In this document: positions 6,185 to 14,635 of the stretch, one piece after another
Layout of the letters: every line of letters starts with the position of its first letter
Position numbering within the stretch: position 1 is the first letter of the stretch
Translations under genes and position numbers: made by a program
The notes under the pieces: model-generated
Database searches by the model: none
What the model was told of the DNA's origin: nothing
The model's input: the letters and a program-made list of their open reading frames with translations, nothing else
From: Bacillota bacterium
GTDB lineage: Bacteria; Bacillota; Limnochordia; Limnochordales; ZCTH02-B6
NCBI GenBank assembly: GCA_003387805.1
Contig: QGSR01000015.1
Coordinates: 1-14,775, forward strand
Reading direction: 5' to 3'
DNA length: 14,775 nt

Positions 6185-7321
6185 TTGGCGAAGACGTCTG
6201 ATGTGCTGGGCGAACAGCAGCTCGGCGTGCCGGCCGAGCAGGAACTGTTTATCAACATGGGTCCGCAGCATCCCAGCACGCACGGGGTGCTGCGCGTTCT
6301 GCTGAAAGTCGACGGCGAAGTGGTGACCGACGCCAAGGCGGACATCGGCTATCTGCACCGCTGCTTCGAAAAAATCGCCGAGCGCCGCACCGTCACCCAG
6401 GTCATCCCCTACACCGACCGCACCGACTACCTGGCGGCTATTACCAGCGAATGGGCCTTCGTCATGGCCGCCGAACGCCTGATGGATGTAGAAGTTCCCG
6501 AACGAGCGGAGTATATTCGTGTCATCGTGGGCGAGCTGCAGCGCATCGCCAGCCACCTGCTCTGGTTCGGCACGTTCGCGCTGGACCTGGGCGCCACCAC
6601 GGTCTTTTTGTATGCGTTCCGGGAACGCGAGAAGCTGCTGGACATTTTCCAGAAGCTGACCGGCGCCCGCATGCTGTACAACTACCTGCGCATCGGCGGC
6701 GCCCGGAACGACCTGTACGACGGGTTCGCCGACGACGTGCGCCGCTTCCTGGACGACCTGGAAGACAGACTGCACGAGTATCACACCCTGTTCACCGGCA
6801 ACCGCATTTTCGAGTCGCGTGTCAAGGGCATCGGCGTGCTGAGCGCGGAAGACGCCATCAAATACGGCGCCAGCGGGCCGGTCATCCGCGGCTCGGGCGT
6901 GCCCTACGACGTGCGCAAGGCGCATCCGTACAGCGTCTACCATCGTTTCGACTTCGGCATCCCCATCGGCAAGGACGGCGACGTGTACTCGCGCTATCTC
7001 GTGCGGATGCAGGAGTTCTACGAATCCATCGGCATCGTCCGCCAAGCCCTGGACCAGATTCCGGCCGGCGATTTCATCGGCAAGGTCCCCCGCCGCATGC
7101 GCCTGGAGGGCGACGCGTACGCCCGCGTGGAGTCGCCGCGCGGCGAGGTGGGCGTGTACATCGTCGGCCGCGGCGAGGAAAACGCGTGGCGGGTGCACTA
7201 CCGCTCCCCGTGCTTCACGCACCTGCAGCTGCTGGGGCCCTTGGGCGTGGGCGGCCTGGTGGCGGACATGGTGGCCGTCATCGGCAGCATCGACATCGTG
7301 ATGGGCGAGGTGGACCGGTAA
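6185..7321 (+). CDS. nuoD: NADH-quinone oxidoreductase subunit D (quinone site)
   Basis: NuoD (378 residues, 49-kDa-type, related to the [NiFe]-hydrogenase large subunit) forms the quinone-binding pocket with NuoB and NuoH. Seen: NMGPQHPSTHGVLR (24-37) with H33, and YTDRTDYL (76-83) with Y82. These are the counterparts of the quinone headgroup ligands bovine H59 and Y108, and the 49-residue spacing is the same. The C-terminus ends with the usual GSIDIVMGEVDR. Start: TTG at 6185 after AGGAGTGA with 6-nt spacing; no better ATG lies upstream of the conserved region. The stop codon TAA directly abuts the nuoH ATG. In E. coli-type operons nuoE, F and G would follow here; they do not. Confidence 0.97.
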   Translation: MAKTSDVLGEQQLGVPAEQELFINMGPQHPSTHGVLRVLLKVDGEVVTDAKADIGYLHRCFEKIAERRTVTQVIPYTDRTDYLAAITSEWAFVMAAERLMDVEVPERAEYIRVIVGELQRIASHLLWFGTFALDLGATTVFLYAFREREKLLDIFQKLTGARMLYNYLRIGGARNDLYDGFADDVRRFLDDLEDRLHEYHTLFTGNRIFESRVKGIGVLSAEDAIKYGASGPVIRGSGVPYDVRKAHPYSVYHRFDFGIPIGKDGDVYSRYLVRMQEFYESIGIVRQALDQIPAGDFIGKVPRRMRLEGDAYARVESPRGEVGVYIVGRGEENAWRVHYRSPCFTHLQLLGPLGVGGLVADMVAVIGSIDIVMGEVDR

Positions 7322-8323
7322 ATGTACGAATGGCTGCTCGGCACCGGCATGAGCCAGTCGCTGGCCAACATCATCATGGGCGTGCTGAAGTCTCTCATCA
7401 TCATCGTCTTCCTCGCCGTCAGCGCGCTGATTCTCGTGCTGATGGAGCGGAAAGTGGCCGGCCGCATCCAGAACCGCCCCGGGCCCAACCGGCTCGGCCC
7501 CGGCGGCATGTTCCAGACGTTTGCGGACGCCATCAAGCTGGTCTCCAAAGAGGACGTGGTCCCCAGCGGGGCCGACAAAGCCGTCTATATCCTGGCGCCC
7601 CTGGTCATTTTCGCGGCGTCGGTGGCGCTGTGGGTCGTTATTCCCTTCGGACCGAATCTGGTCGTGCAGGATCTGAATATCGGCCTCATCTACCTGGCCG
7701 CCGTCACCGGCATCAACGTGCTGGCCTTTCTGATGGCCGGCTGGTCGTCCAACAACAAGTGGTCTCTCATCGGCTCCATGCGCTCCGCGGCGCAGCTGGT
7801 GAGCTATGAGATTCCGCTGGTGCTGACGCTGGTGGCCGTGGGCATGATGGCGGGCTCGCTGCGGCTGGGCGACGTGGTCGCGGCCCAGCAGGGCGGCATT
7901 CAGAACTGGTTCGTCTTCCCGCAGATCATCGGCTTCATCGTGTTCGTCGTGGCCGGCATGGCCGAGGCCAACCGCAAGCCCTTCGACCTGCCGGAAGGCG
8001 AAAGCGAGCTGGTGGCCGGCTACAACACCGAGTACAGCGGCTTCCGCTGGGCGGTGTTCTTCCTGGCCGAGTACGCCAACTTGATCGTGTTCTCGGCCCT
8101 GGCGACCACGTTCTTCCTGGGCGGTCCCTCCGGGCCGTTGCTCCCGCCCATCGTCTGGTTCTTCATCAAGACGTACGCGGTCATTTTCGTGACCATGTGG
8201 ATTGGGTGGACGCTGCCTCGCATTCGTATCGACCACTTGATGAACCTGGGTTGGTACGTGCTCATCCCGCTGGCCCTCATCAACCTGGGCTGGACGGGTC
8301 TGTACGTGCTGTGGCGAGGCTGA
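7322..8323 (+). CDS. nuoH: NADH-quinone oxidoreductase subunit H
   Basis: NuoH (333 residues) anchors the peripheral arm to the membrane arm and completes the quinone tunnel. Seen: about eight hydrophobic helices; ERKVAGRIQNRPGPNRLGP (42-60); ADAIKLVSKE (68-77); AGWSSNNKWSLIGSMRSAAQ (139-158); the acidic loop AEANRKPFDLPEGESELVAG (214-233), which carries the conserved carboxylates linking quinone chemistry to proton pumping; and WTLPRIRIDHLM (296-307). The loop has PEGES rather than the commoner PEAES, a variation known in other complex I enzymes. Start: ATG immediately after the nuoD stop, with a GAGGTGG inside nuoD as its ribosome binding site. Confidence 0.97.
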   Translation: MYEWLLGTGMSQSLANIIMGVLKSLIIIVFLAVSALILVLMERKVAGRIQNRPGPNRLGPGGMFQTFADAIKLVSKEDVVPSGADKAVYILAPLVIFAASVALWVVIPFGPNLVVQDLNIGLIYLAAVTGINVLAFLMAGWSSNNKWSLIGSMRSAAQLVSYEIPLVLTLVAVGMMAGSLRLGDVVAAQQGGIQNWFVFPQIIGFIVFVVAGMAEANRKPFDLPEGESELVAGYNTEYSGFRWAVFFLAEYANLIVFSALATTFFLGGPSGPLLPPIVWFFIKTYAVIFVTMWIGWTLPRIRIDHLMNLGWYVLIPLALINLGWTGLYVLWRG

Positions 8324-8368
8324 TTACCGCCGGGCCCGGCCCGTCGGCCAAAGTGAGGTGTTAGCAGG

Positions 8369-8881
8369 ATGTGGCAAGGCTTGTTGACCTTCCTGAACGC
8401 GCTGCGGACGGCCCTCATCGGCATGGGCATCACTATCCGCAACTTTTTCAGCCCGACGGTGACGATCGAGTACCCGGAGCAGCAGCTGGACGTGCCGCTG
8501 GGCTTCCGCGGCCTGCCCGTGCTTCTGTCGGACGATGAAGGCAACCTGAAGTGCGTCTCGTGCCAGCTGTGCGCCCGGGCTTGCCCGGTGGATTGCATCG
8601 AAATTCAGGACCACCGGGACCCGGAAACGCGGCGCAAAGTGGTGGACGTGTTCAACCTGGACTCGACGTGGTGCATGTACTGCGGCCTGTGCGTCGAGGC
8701 GTGCCCGTTCGACGCGTTGGCCATGTCGGACCACTTCGAGCTGGCTTCGTATGACATGCCCAGCCTCGTGTACACGAAGGAGCAGCTGGCGGAGATCGGC
8801 CGGCGCGCCATCACGCCGACCGTCAACATTAGAGAAACGCAAAACTTCGGCATCAAGACCGGCGGGGGTGACCCGCGCTGA
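8369..8881 (+). CDS. nuoI: NADH-quinone oxidoreductase subunit I (two 4Fe-4S clusters)
   Basis: NuoI (170 residues) is a ferredoxin-like subunit that carries electrons through clusters N6a and N6b to NuoB. Seen: an N-terminal amphipathic or hydrophobic region (about 4-27), then two complete CxxCxxCxxxCP motifs, C62/C65/C68/C72 and C102/C105/C108/C112. Start: ATG at 8369 after GAGGTG (8355-8360). Its stop overlaps the nuoJ ATG by one base (TGATG). Because no NuoE, F or G gene accompanies it, NuoI is the outermost Fe-S subunit encoded here. By analogy with cyanobacterial NDH-1 and other 11-subunit complexes it may receive electrons from ferredoxin or from an unlinked input module; that is inference. 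Confidence 0.97.
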   Translation: MWQGLLTFLNALRTALIGMGITIRNFFSPTVTIEYPEQQLDVPLGFRGLPVLLSDDEGNLKCVSCQLCARACPVDCIEIQDHRDPETRRKVVDVFNLDSTWCMYCGLCVEACPFDALAMSDHFELASYDMPSLVYTKEQLAEIGRRAITPTVNIRETQNFGIKTGGGDPR

Positions 8882-9432
8882 TGGATTTCGATCCGACTCG
8901 CGTGGCATTCATCGTCGTATCGGCCATCGCCGTCGTCTCGGCGTTCCGCGTCGTGACGGCCGCGAAGATTATGCACGCCGCCTTGTGGCTGGGTCTGACG
9001 TTCCTGATGCTGGCCGGGGTGTTCCTGCTCATGGGCGCCGAGTTTCTGGCGGCCGCGCAGGTGCTGATTTACGTCGGGGCCATTACAACCATCATCTTGT
9101 TCGGCATCATGCTGTCCGAGGCGGCCGAGGTGCGGGGCCGGGGAGCGGCGCCCCTGCCCGTGCGGCGGGACGACGCGTCGCTCTTCCGGCGCATCGTCCT
9201 CCCCGCCCTGGCGGTGCTGGCCTTCGTGGGCGTCATGGTGGTCGTTTACAGCCAGGTCAGCTGGCCCGACGCTCCGGCGGGCCTGGGCGGCGACACGGTG
9301 CGCATGATCGGCCGGGCGCTGTTCACGGACTTCATCATTCCGTTTGAGCTCGCGGCCGTGCTGCTGCTTATTGCGCTCATCGGCGCCATCGTCATCGCCG
9401 TGCGCGACAACGGTCGAAGGGAGCAGGGCTGA
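8881..9432 (+). CDS. nuoJ: NADH-quinone oxidoreductase subunit J
   Basis: NuoJ (183 residues) is a membrane subunit beside NuoK and NuoA, part of the central hydrophilic axis. Seen: five hydrophobic segments; the family motif AAQVLIYVGAITTIILFG (58-75), where the third helix carries the region associated with the pi-bulge seen in complex I structures; and a final helix beginning LFTDFIIPFELAAVLLLIA (147-165). An Arg-rich hydrophilic loop (about 84-104) joins the third and fourth helices. Start: ATG overlapping the nuoI stop by one base, with GGGGGTGA as a likely ribosome binding site inside nuoI. One nucleotide separates its stop from the nuoK start. Confidence 0.96.
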   Translation: MDFDPTRVAFIVVSAIAVVSAFRVVTAAKIMHAALWLGLTFLMLAGVFLLMGAEFLAAAQVLIYVGAITTIILFGIMLSEAAEVRGRGAAPLPVRRDDASLFRRIVLPALAVLAFVGVMVVVYSQVSWPDAPAGLGGDTVRMIGRALFTDFIIPFELAAVLLLIALIGAIVIAVRDNGRREQG

Positions 9433-9433
9433 G

Positions 9434-9745
9434 ATGAGCATTCCGCTGTCGTACCCTTTGATGCTGGCCGCGGCCTTGTTCGGCATCGGGCTGTACGGCG
9501 CCCTTTCGCAGCGCAACGCGATTCGCATCCTGATGGGCATCGAGCTCATGCTGAACGCGGTCAACATCAATCTCGTAGCGTTCGCCTACTATTTGGAGGG
9601 CGCGGCGGCTGCCGGGCAGGTTTTCGCGCTGTTCATCATGACCGTCTCCGCGGCCGAGGTGGCCCTGGCGCTGGCCATCATCCTGCTGCTGGCCAAGCGG
9701 GAGAAGCACATCGACATCGAACAGGTGAACTTGCTGCGGTGGTAA
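9434..9745 (+). CDS. nuoK: NADH-quinone oxidoreductase subunit K
   Basis: NuoK (103 residues) is a three-helix MrpC-like subunit of the proton-translocating membrane arm. Seen: GIELMLNAVNINLVAF (35-50), with the conserved E37 counterpart of E. coli E36, and SAAEVALALAIILLL (72-86), with E75 as the counterpart of E. coli E72; both glutamates matter for proton transfer. Start: ATG at 9434, chosen because homology begins there and GGGAGCAGGG lies upstream in nuoJ. An earlier in-frame ATG at 9344 would read through nuoJ and add a non-homologous Cys/Ser-rich stretch. A 52-nt gap with only the nuoL ribosome binding site follows. Confidence 0.97.
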   Translation: MSIPLSYPLMLAAALFGIGLYGALSQRNAIRILMGIELMLNAVNINLVAFAYYLEGAAAAGQVFALFIMTVSAAEVALALAIILLLAKREKHIDIEQVNLLRW

Positions 9746-9797
9746 CCGGCGAAGCGACGGACAAGCCCCGCGTTAGGCTACGGAAGGTGGCAACGGC

Positions 9798-11708
9798 ATG
9801 GTAGAACTGGCATGGCTCATACCCTTGCTTCCGCTGGTGGCCGCGGTCGTCATCGCGTTTCTCGGCAAGCGGCTGCCCGGTCAGGGCGACCGGATCGGCA
9901 TCGCCGCCATCAGCATGGCATTCGTTCTCTCCGTAGGCGTCCTGGTGGGCGTCATGAACGGCGGAACCGCCGCCGGCAGCGTCACCTGGGCCATCCACGG
10001 GGACTTGGTGCTCCGCATGGGGTGGGAAGTGGGCGGCATCGGCGCGGTGATGCTGGTGGTCGTCACGCTGGTCAGCCTCATGGTGCACGTCTTCTCGCTG
10101 GAGTACATGAAGGGCGACGTGCGCTACCAGCGCTACTACGGCGTGCTGTCGCTGTTCACGTTCAGCATGCTGGGGCTGGTGCTGGCCGACAATTTGCTGC
10201 TCCTGTTCATTTTCTGGGAGCTGGTCGGTCTGTGCTCGTTCCTGCTCATCGGCCACTGGTACGAAGATCTGGACAACGTGCGTGCCGCCAACAAGGCGTT
10301 TCTGACCACCCGCGTCGGCGACGTCGGCATGTTCATCGGCATCATGCTGCTGTTCTCGCAGGCGGGCTCCTTCCGGTTTGACGAAATCGCCGCGGCCGTG
10401 GCCGCGGGCGACGTGGCCGGCTGGGCCCTGGCCGCGGGCGCGATTCTCCTCTTCGCCGGCGCCGTGGGCAAGTCGGCGCAGTTCCCGCTGCACGTGTGGC
10501 TGCCCGACGCGATGGCGGGCCCGACGCCGGCCAGCGCGCTCATTCACGCGGCCACCATGGTGGCCGCGGGCGTGTACTTGGTGGCCCGTGCCTTCGGCAT
10601 TTTCGAGCCGTCCGACGCGGCCATGAGCGTGGTGGCCTGGATCGGCGCGATTACCGCCTTGTTCGCAGCGACCATCGGCGTGGTGATGGAGGACATCAAG
10701 CGCGTCCTGGCCTACTCCACCATTTCGCAGCTGGGCTTCATGGTGGCGGCGCTGGGCGTGGGCGGCTACACCGCGGCCATGTTCCACCTGATGACCCACG
10801 CGTTTTTCAAGGCGCTGCTGTTCCTGGCGTCAGGTTCCGTCATCCACGCCACGGGCACGCAGAACATGCACGAGATGGGCGGGCTGTTCAAGAAGCTGCC
10901 CATTACCGGCTGGACGTGGCTCATCGGCGCGGGGGCGCTGATCGGCATCCCTCCCCTTTCGGGCTTCTTCAGCAAGGAAGAAATTCTGATTGACGCGTAC
11001 GCCGCCAACCCGGCCATTTTCTGGGTGCTGGTCGCGGCGGCTGCTCTGACGGCCTTCTACACGACGCGCGCGACCTACCTGACGTTCTTCGGCGCGCCGC
11101 GCGATCGCGCCGCGTACGAGAAAGCCCACGAAGGCGGCATGGTGATGACGTATCCGCTCATCATCCTGGGCGCGCTGGCGGCCGTCACGGGCTTTTTGGC
11201 CGGTCCCTTCGCCGACCTGGTCTATTACGGGCATCCCCACCGGGCCGAGTTCAACACGTTCGTGTTCGGCGTGGCCACCGTCGTGTGGGTGGCCGGGGTG
11301 CTGTTGGCGCTGGCGATTTACAAGTTCAACCTCGTCTCCCGCCGCAGGCTTATCCAGGCGTTTTATCCGATTTGGATGCTGCTGAAGCGGCGCTACTACA
11401 TCGATGACCTCTACAACCTGGTGTTTGTCCGCGGCACCATCGGACTGGCCATGGTGATGGCCTGGATCGATCGCACCATCGTGGACGGCATCGTCAACGG
11501 CGTCGCGTGGGCGACGCGCAAGCTGAGCGGGTTTATCGGCGAGTTTGACCTGGGCGTCGTGGACGGCGCGGTCAACGGCATCGCCGGAGCCTTCGTCGTC
11601 GGCAGCCGGCTGTTCCGCCGGGTCCAGACGGGGTTGTTTCAGTCGTATGCGCTGGTGCTGTTCCTTGGCCTGGTGGCCGGGCTGGTAATCCTGGTTATAG
11701 GAGGATAA
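9798..11708 (+). CDS. nuoL: NADH-quinone oxidoreductase subunit L
   Basis: NuoL (636 residues) is the distal antiporter-like proton pump, homologous to MrpA/MrpD. Seen: FWELVGLCSFLLIGHWY (139-155) with E141, VGKSAQFPLHVWLPDAM (223-239) with K225, H250 in helix 8, H330/H334/K338 in the helix carrying MTHAFFKALLFL, and SGFFSKEEI (388-396) with K393, so the known charged residues are in place. After about residue 425 the sequence holds the amphipathic lateral-helix region and the last helix, including YYIDDLYNL (533-541), as in full-length NuoL and unlike NuoM or NuoN. Start: ATG at 9798 with GGAAGGTGG upstream. The gap to nuoM is 4 nt. Confidence 0.97.
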   Translation: MVELAWLIPLLPLVAAVVIAFLGKRLPGQGDRIGIAAISMAFVLSVGVLVGVMNGGTAAGSVTWAIHGDLVLRMGWEVGGIGAVMLVVVTLVSLMVHVFSLEYMKGDVRYQRYYGVLSLFTFSMLGLVLADNLLLLFIFWELVGLCSFLLIGHWYEDLDNVRAANKAFLTTRVGDVGMFIGIMLLFSQAGSFRFDEIAAAVAAGDVAGWALAAGAILLFAGAVGKSAQFPLHVWLPDAMAGPTPASALIHAATMVAAGVYLVARAFGIFEPSDAAMSVVAWIGAITALFAATIGVVMEDIKRVLAYSTISQLGFMVAALGVGGYTAAMFHLMTHAFFKALLFLASGSVIHATGTQNMHEMGGLFKKLPITGWTWLIGAGALIGIPPLSGFFSKEEILIDAYAANPAIFWVLVAAAALTAFYTTRATYLTFFGAPRDRAAYEKAHEGGMVMTYPLIILGALAAVTGFLAGPFADLVYYGHPHRAEFNTFVFGVATVVWVAGVLLALAIYKFNLVSRRRLIQAFYPIWMLLKRRYYIDDLYNLVFVRGTIGLAMVMAWIDRTIVDGIVNGVAWATRKLSGFIGEFDLGVVDGAVNGIAGAFVVGSRLFRRVQTGLFQSYALVLFLGLVAGLVILVIGG

Positions 11709-11712
11709 CGCG

Positions 11713-13179
11713 ATGCTGCTCAGTGCACTGCTCTTCATTCCTCTCTTGGGTGGGCTTCTGGTCGCGTTCTTTCCCAAAGAGAGGACGCGCGAGATCAAGT
11801 CGTTCGCCCTTATCGTGTCCTTGATCCCGTTGGCGCTGGTGTTGGCCGTCTGGCGGCAGCTGGACTTTTCGCTGCCCGGCATCCAGCTGCTGGAACGGGC
11901 CGAGTGGATTCCCAGCCTGGGCATCACGTATCAGCTGGGCGTGGACGGGATCAGCTTCCCGCTCATCGCCGTGGCGGCCGTGGTTCTGCCGCTGGCCATC
12001 TTGGCGTCGTTCAACATCGAGCACCGGGTCAAGGAGTTTTTCGTGTGGATGCTCGTCCTGCAGACGGGTATTTACGGCGTGTTCCTGGCCCTCGACTACT
12101 TCCTGTTCTTCATCTTCTTCGAGGTCAGTCTGGTGCCGATGTACTTCATCATCGGCATTTGGGGCGGCGAGCGGCGCGAGTACGCGGCCATGAAGTTCTT
12201 CATCTACACGCTGGTGGGCAGCGCCATCATGCTGGTGGGCATCCTGGCCCTGTACTTCGGCTCGGGCCTGGAGCCGCGCACCTTCGACGTGCTGGTGCTG
12301 GCCGAGCAGGCCAATTTGTCGCCGACGCTGCAGTGGTGGGTGTTCCTGGCGTTCTTTGCGGGCTTCGCCGTGAAGGTGCCGATTTTCCCCTTCCACACGT
12401 GGCTGCCTGACGCGCACGTGGAGGCGCCCACGGGCGGCTCCATGATTCTGGCCGGCGTGTTGCTGAAGATGGGCACGTACGGCTTCTTCCGCTTCATGCT
12501 GCCCACCTTCCCCGACGCGGCCAAGGCCTTCTCGCCGGTGCTGGCCACGCTGGGCATCATCGGCATCGTGTATGGGGCCCTGGCCGCCATGGCGCAGAAG
12601 GACGTCAAGAAGATGGTGGCCTACTCGTCGGTCAGCCACATGGGCTACGTGGTGCTGGGCCTGGCGGCCATGACGCCCATGGCGCTCAACGGCGCGATGT
12701 TCGTCAACGTGTCCCACGGGCTCATCTCGCCGCTGTTCTTCTTCATGGTGGGCAACGTCATTTACGAGCGGACCGGCACGCGCATGATGGACCAGATGGG
12801 CGGCGTCTTCTCGTCGGCCCCGCTGGTGGGCGCGGTGACCGCGTTCACCGCGTTTGCGAACCTGGGCCTGCCGGGCCTGGCGGGCTTCCCGGGCGAGTTC
12901 TTCACCTTCGCCGGGGCGTTTCCGGTGTTCACCGCCTTCGTCATCATCGGCGCACTGGGCCTGGCCGTCACCGCGGGGTATCATCTCTGGATGATGCAGC
13001 GGGTGCTCATGGGACAGCCCGTCGCGCTGGCGGTGCAGAAAGATCTGGTCGGACGCGAAGTGCTGGTGGCGGCGCCCTTGATGGCCCTGGTGCTGCTGCT
13101 CGGAGTGCTGCCGGGCATCGCCCTGAACCTGTTCAACGAGCCTCTCGCGGTGCTGGCGGCCAGGTTGGGAGGTATGTGA
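11713..13179 (+). CDS. nuoM: NADH-quinone oxidoreductase subunit M
   Basis: NuoM (488 residues) is the middle antiporter-like pump. Seen: FFIFFEVSLVPMYFIIG (132-148) with E137, KVPIFPFHTWLPDAH (221-235) with K221, LLKMGTYGFFR (250-260) with the helix-8 lysine K252, H335 in VNVSHGLISPLFF, and GFPGEFFTFAG (391-401) with E395, the counterpart of E. coli E407. All the residues known to matter for pumping in this subunit are therefore present. Start: ATG at 11713 behind a very strong TAGGAGGA that overlaps the end of nuoL. The gap to nuoN is 4 nt, again with an SD sequence (GGGAGGT) in the preceding gene. Confidence 0.97.
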   Translation: MLLSALLFIPLLGGLLVAFFPKERTREIKSFALIVSLIPLALVLAVWRQLDFSLPGIQLLERAEWIPSLGITYQLGVDGISFPLIAVAAVVLPLAILASFNIEHRVKEFFVWMLVLQTGIYGVFLALDYFLFFIFFEVSLVPMYFIIGIWGGERREYAAMKFFIYTLVGSAIMLVGILALYFGSGLEPRTFDVLVLAEQANLSPTLQWWVFLAFFAGFAVKVPIFPFHTWLPDAHVEAPTGGSMILAGVLLKMGTYGFFRFMLPTFPDAAKAFSPVLATLGIIGIVYGALAAMAQKDVKKMVAYSSVSHMGYVVLGLAAMTPMALNGAMFVNVSHGLISPLFFFMVGNVIYERTGTRMMDQMGGVFSSAPLVGAVTAFTAFANLGLPGLAGFPGEFFTFAGAFPVFTAFVIIGALGLAVTAGYHLWMMQRVLMGQPVALAVQKDLVGREVLVAAPLMALVLLLGVLPGIALNLFNEPLAVLAARLGGM

Positions 13180-13183
13180 GCCG

Positions 13184-14635
13184 ATGCCCGTCGATGGCAG
13201 CCTCAGGCTGATTCTTCCGGAAATCATCGTGGCCGGGACCGGCCTTCTGGCGCTGACGGCGGGACTCGTCTCCAGGCGTTCGCGCCTGCCCGGCTTCGTT
13301 TCGATGCTGGGCTTGGCGGCGGCGGCGTACTTCCTCTTGGCTGAAGTCGCAGGCGAAACCACGCAGATTTGGAGCGGCACGGTGCTGGTGGACGGGTTTT
13401 CCACCCTGTTCAAGGCCGTCTTTCTCGGCATCGCGGCCCTCATCGCGCTGGTTTCCTTCGACTACATCGAGCGGAACGGCCTGCCTGCGGGAGAGTTCCA
13501 CCTGCTGGTGCTGTTGGCGACCGTCGGCATGATGTTCATGGCCGGCTCGCTCAACCTGATTACGATTTACATCGGCCTTGAGTGTCTGGCGCTGGCGTCG
13601 TACGCGCTGACCGGCATGCTCCGGGGCAGCGCGAAGTCGACGGAGGCGTCGCTGAAGTACATTCTCATCGGCGCCATCTCCAGCGGCGTCATCCTGTTCG
13701 GCATGTCGCTGGTGTTCGGCGTCGCCGGCAGCGTCCACCTGGCGGAGATCAACGCCGCGCTGGCGGGCGGCACGCCTATGCTGCCGGTGCTCTTGGCGGG
13801 CATGGTGTTCCTGGTCGCGGGCCTGGGCGTGAAGATGGCCGCGGTGCCCTTCCACATGTGGGCGCCCGACGTCTACCACGGCGCGCCGGCGCCCGTGGCC
13901 GCGTTTTTGATTACCGCCAGCGAGGCGGCGGCCTTCGCCGCGGCGCTGCGCATTTTCCTGGTGGGCCTGCCGGCCATTCAGGAGCACTGGACCACCGTCT
14001 TCGTCGCGCTGGCCGTCATTACCATGACCTTCGGCAACGTGACGGCCATCGTGCAGACGAACATGCGCCGCATGCTGGCCTACTCCGCGGTGGCCCAGGC
14101 GGGCTACGTGATGGTGGGGCTCGCGGTGGCGTCGGAGCGGGCCGTGTCGGCGATGATCTACTATCTGATCGCCTACGCGTTCGCCACCATCGGCGCGTTC
14201 GCCGTGGTCATCCTGCTGGGCCGCTACCATCCGGCCGAGGACATCGCGGACTACCGGGGCCTGGGCCGGCGGGCGCCGCTGCTGGCCCTTACCTTGACGG
14301 TGTTCATGCTGAGCTTTATCGGCATTCCGCCCACCGCCGGCTTTTTCGGCAAGTTCTATCTGTTCCAGTCCGCGGTGGCGGCCGGCATGCCCTGGCTCGC
14401 GTTGATCATGGTGCTGAACAGCATGGTGTCCATCCCCTACTACTGGGGCGTGGTGCAGACCATGTATTTGCGCGAGGGCGAGACGGACGCGCCCCTGCCG
14501 GCGCCCGCGGGCGTGCGCTGGACGGCCGCGATCGGTCTGGCGGCCACCCTCATTCTGGGGTTGTTCCCGGACCAGGTCGTGCAGCTGGTGAGCGCGGTGC
14601 AAGTGGTGCCCGCGCTGCTTTCGGGCGGGCTGTGA
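13184..14635 (+). CDS. nuoN: NADH-quinone oxidoreductase subunit N, with unusual glutamate in helix 8
   Basis: NuoN (483 residues) is the proximal antiporter-like pump, nearest the quinone site. Seen: GLECLALASYALTG (131-144) with E133, GVKMAAVPFHMWAPDVYHGA (215-234) with K217, QTNMRRMLAYSAVAQAGY (291-308), and GFFGKFYLF (386-394) with K390. Oddity: helix 8 reads FLITASEAAAFAA (241-253), with E247 (GAG, 13922-13924), where E. coli NuoN, cyanobacterial NdhB and other relatives I know have Ser-Lys; the E. coli equivalent is K247 and is functionally important. The rest of the protein is normal and full length, so it is not a decayed gene. Start: ATG at 13184 after GGGAGGT. It is the last gene I can recognise; any downstream gene would lie in the unreliable tail. 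Confidence 0.96.
   Translation: MPVDGSLRLILPEIIVAGTGLLALTAGLVSRRSRLPGFVSMLGLAAAAYFLLAEVAGETTQIWSGTVLVDGFSTLFKAVFLGIAALIALVSFDYIERNGLPAGEFHLLVLLATVGMMFMAGSLNLITIYIGLECLALASYALTGMLRGSAKSTEASLKYILIGAISSGVILFGMSLVFGVAGSVHLAEINAALAGGTPMLPVLLAGMVFLVAGLGVKMAAVPFHMWAPDVYHGAPAPVAAFLITASEAAAFAAALRIFLVGLPAIQEHWTTVFVALAVITMTFGNVTAIVQTNMRRMLAYSAVAQAGYVMVGLAVASERAVSAMIYYLIAYAFATIGAFAVVILLGRYHPAEDIADYRGLGRRAPLLALTLTVFMLSFIGIPPTAGFFGKFYLFQSAVAAGMPWLALIMVLNSMVSIPYYWGVVQTMYLREGETDAPLPAPAGVRWTAAIGLAATLILGLFPDQVVQLVSAVQVVPALLSGGL

Noticed and set aside
7991..8017. PEGES instead of PEAES in the NuoH acidic loop
   Set aside because: Glycine at this position is found in other functional complex I enzymes, so it is ordinary variation.
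5519..8236. A 905-codon open frame on the minus strand antisense to nuoB-nuoC-nuoD-nuoH
   Set aside because: It mirrors well-conserved nuo genes; its product is His/Gln/Asp/Arg-rich and low in complexity, as expected for the complement of GC-biased codons. No family resemblance is seen.
11695..13443. Long minus-strand frame antisense to nuoM and nuoN (582 codons), with another at 13133-14602
   Set aside because: Same cause: high GC suppresses stop codons opposite real genes. Composition is not protein-like and no motif is visible.
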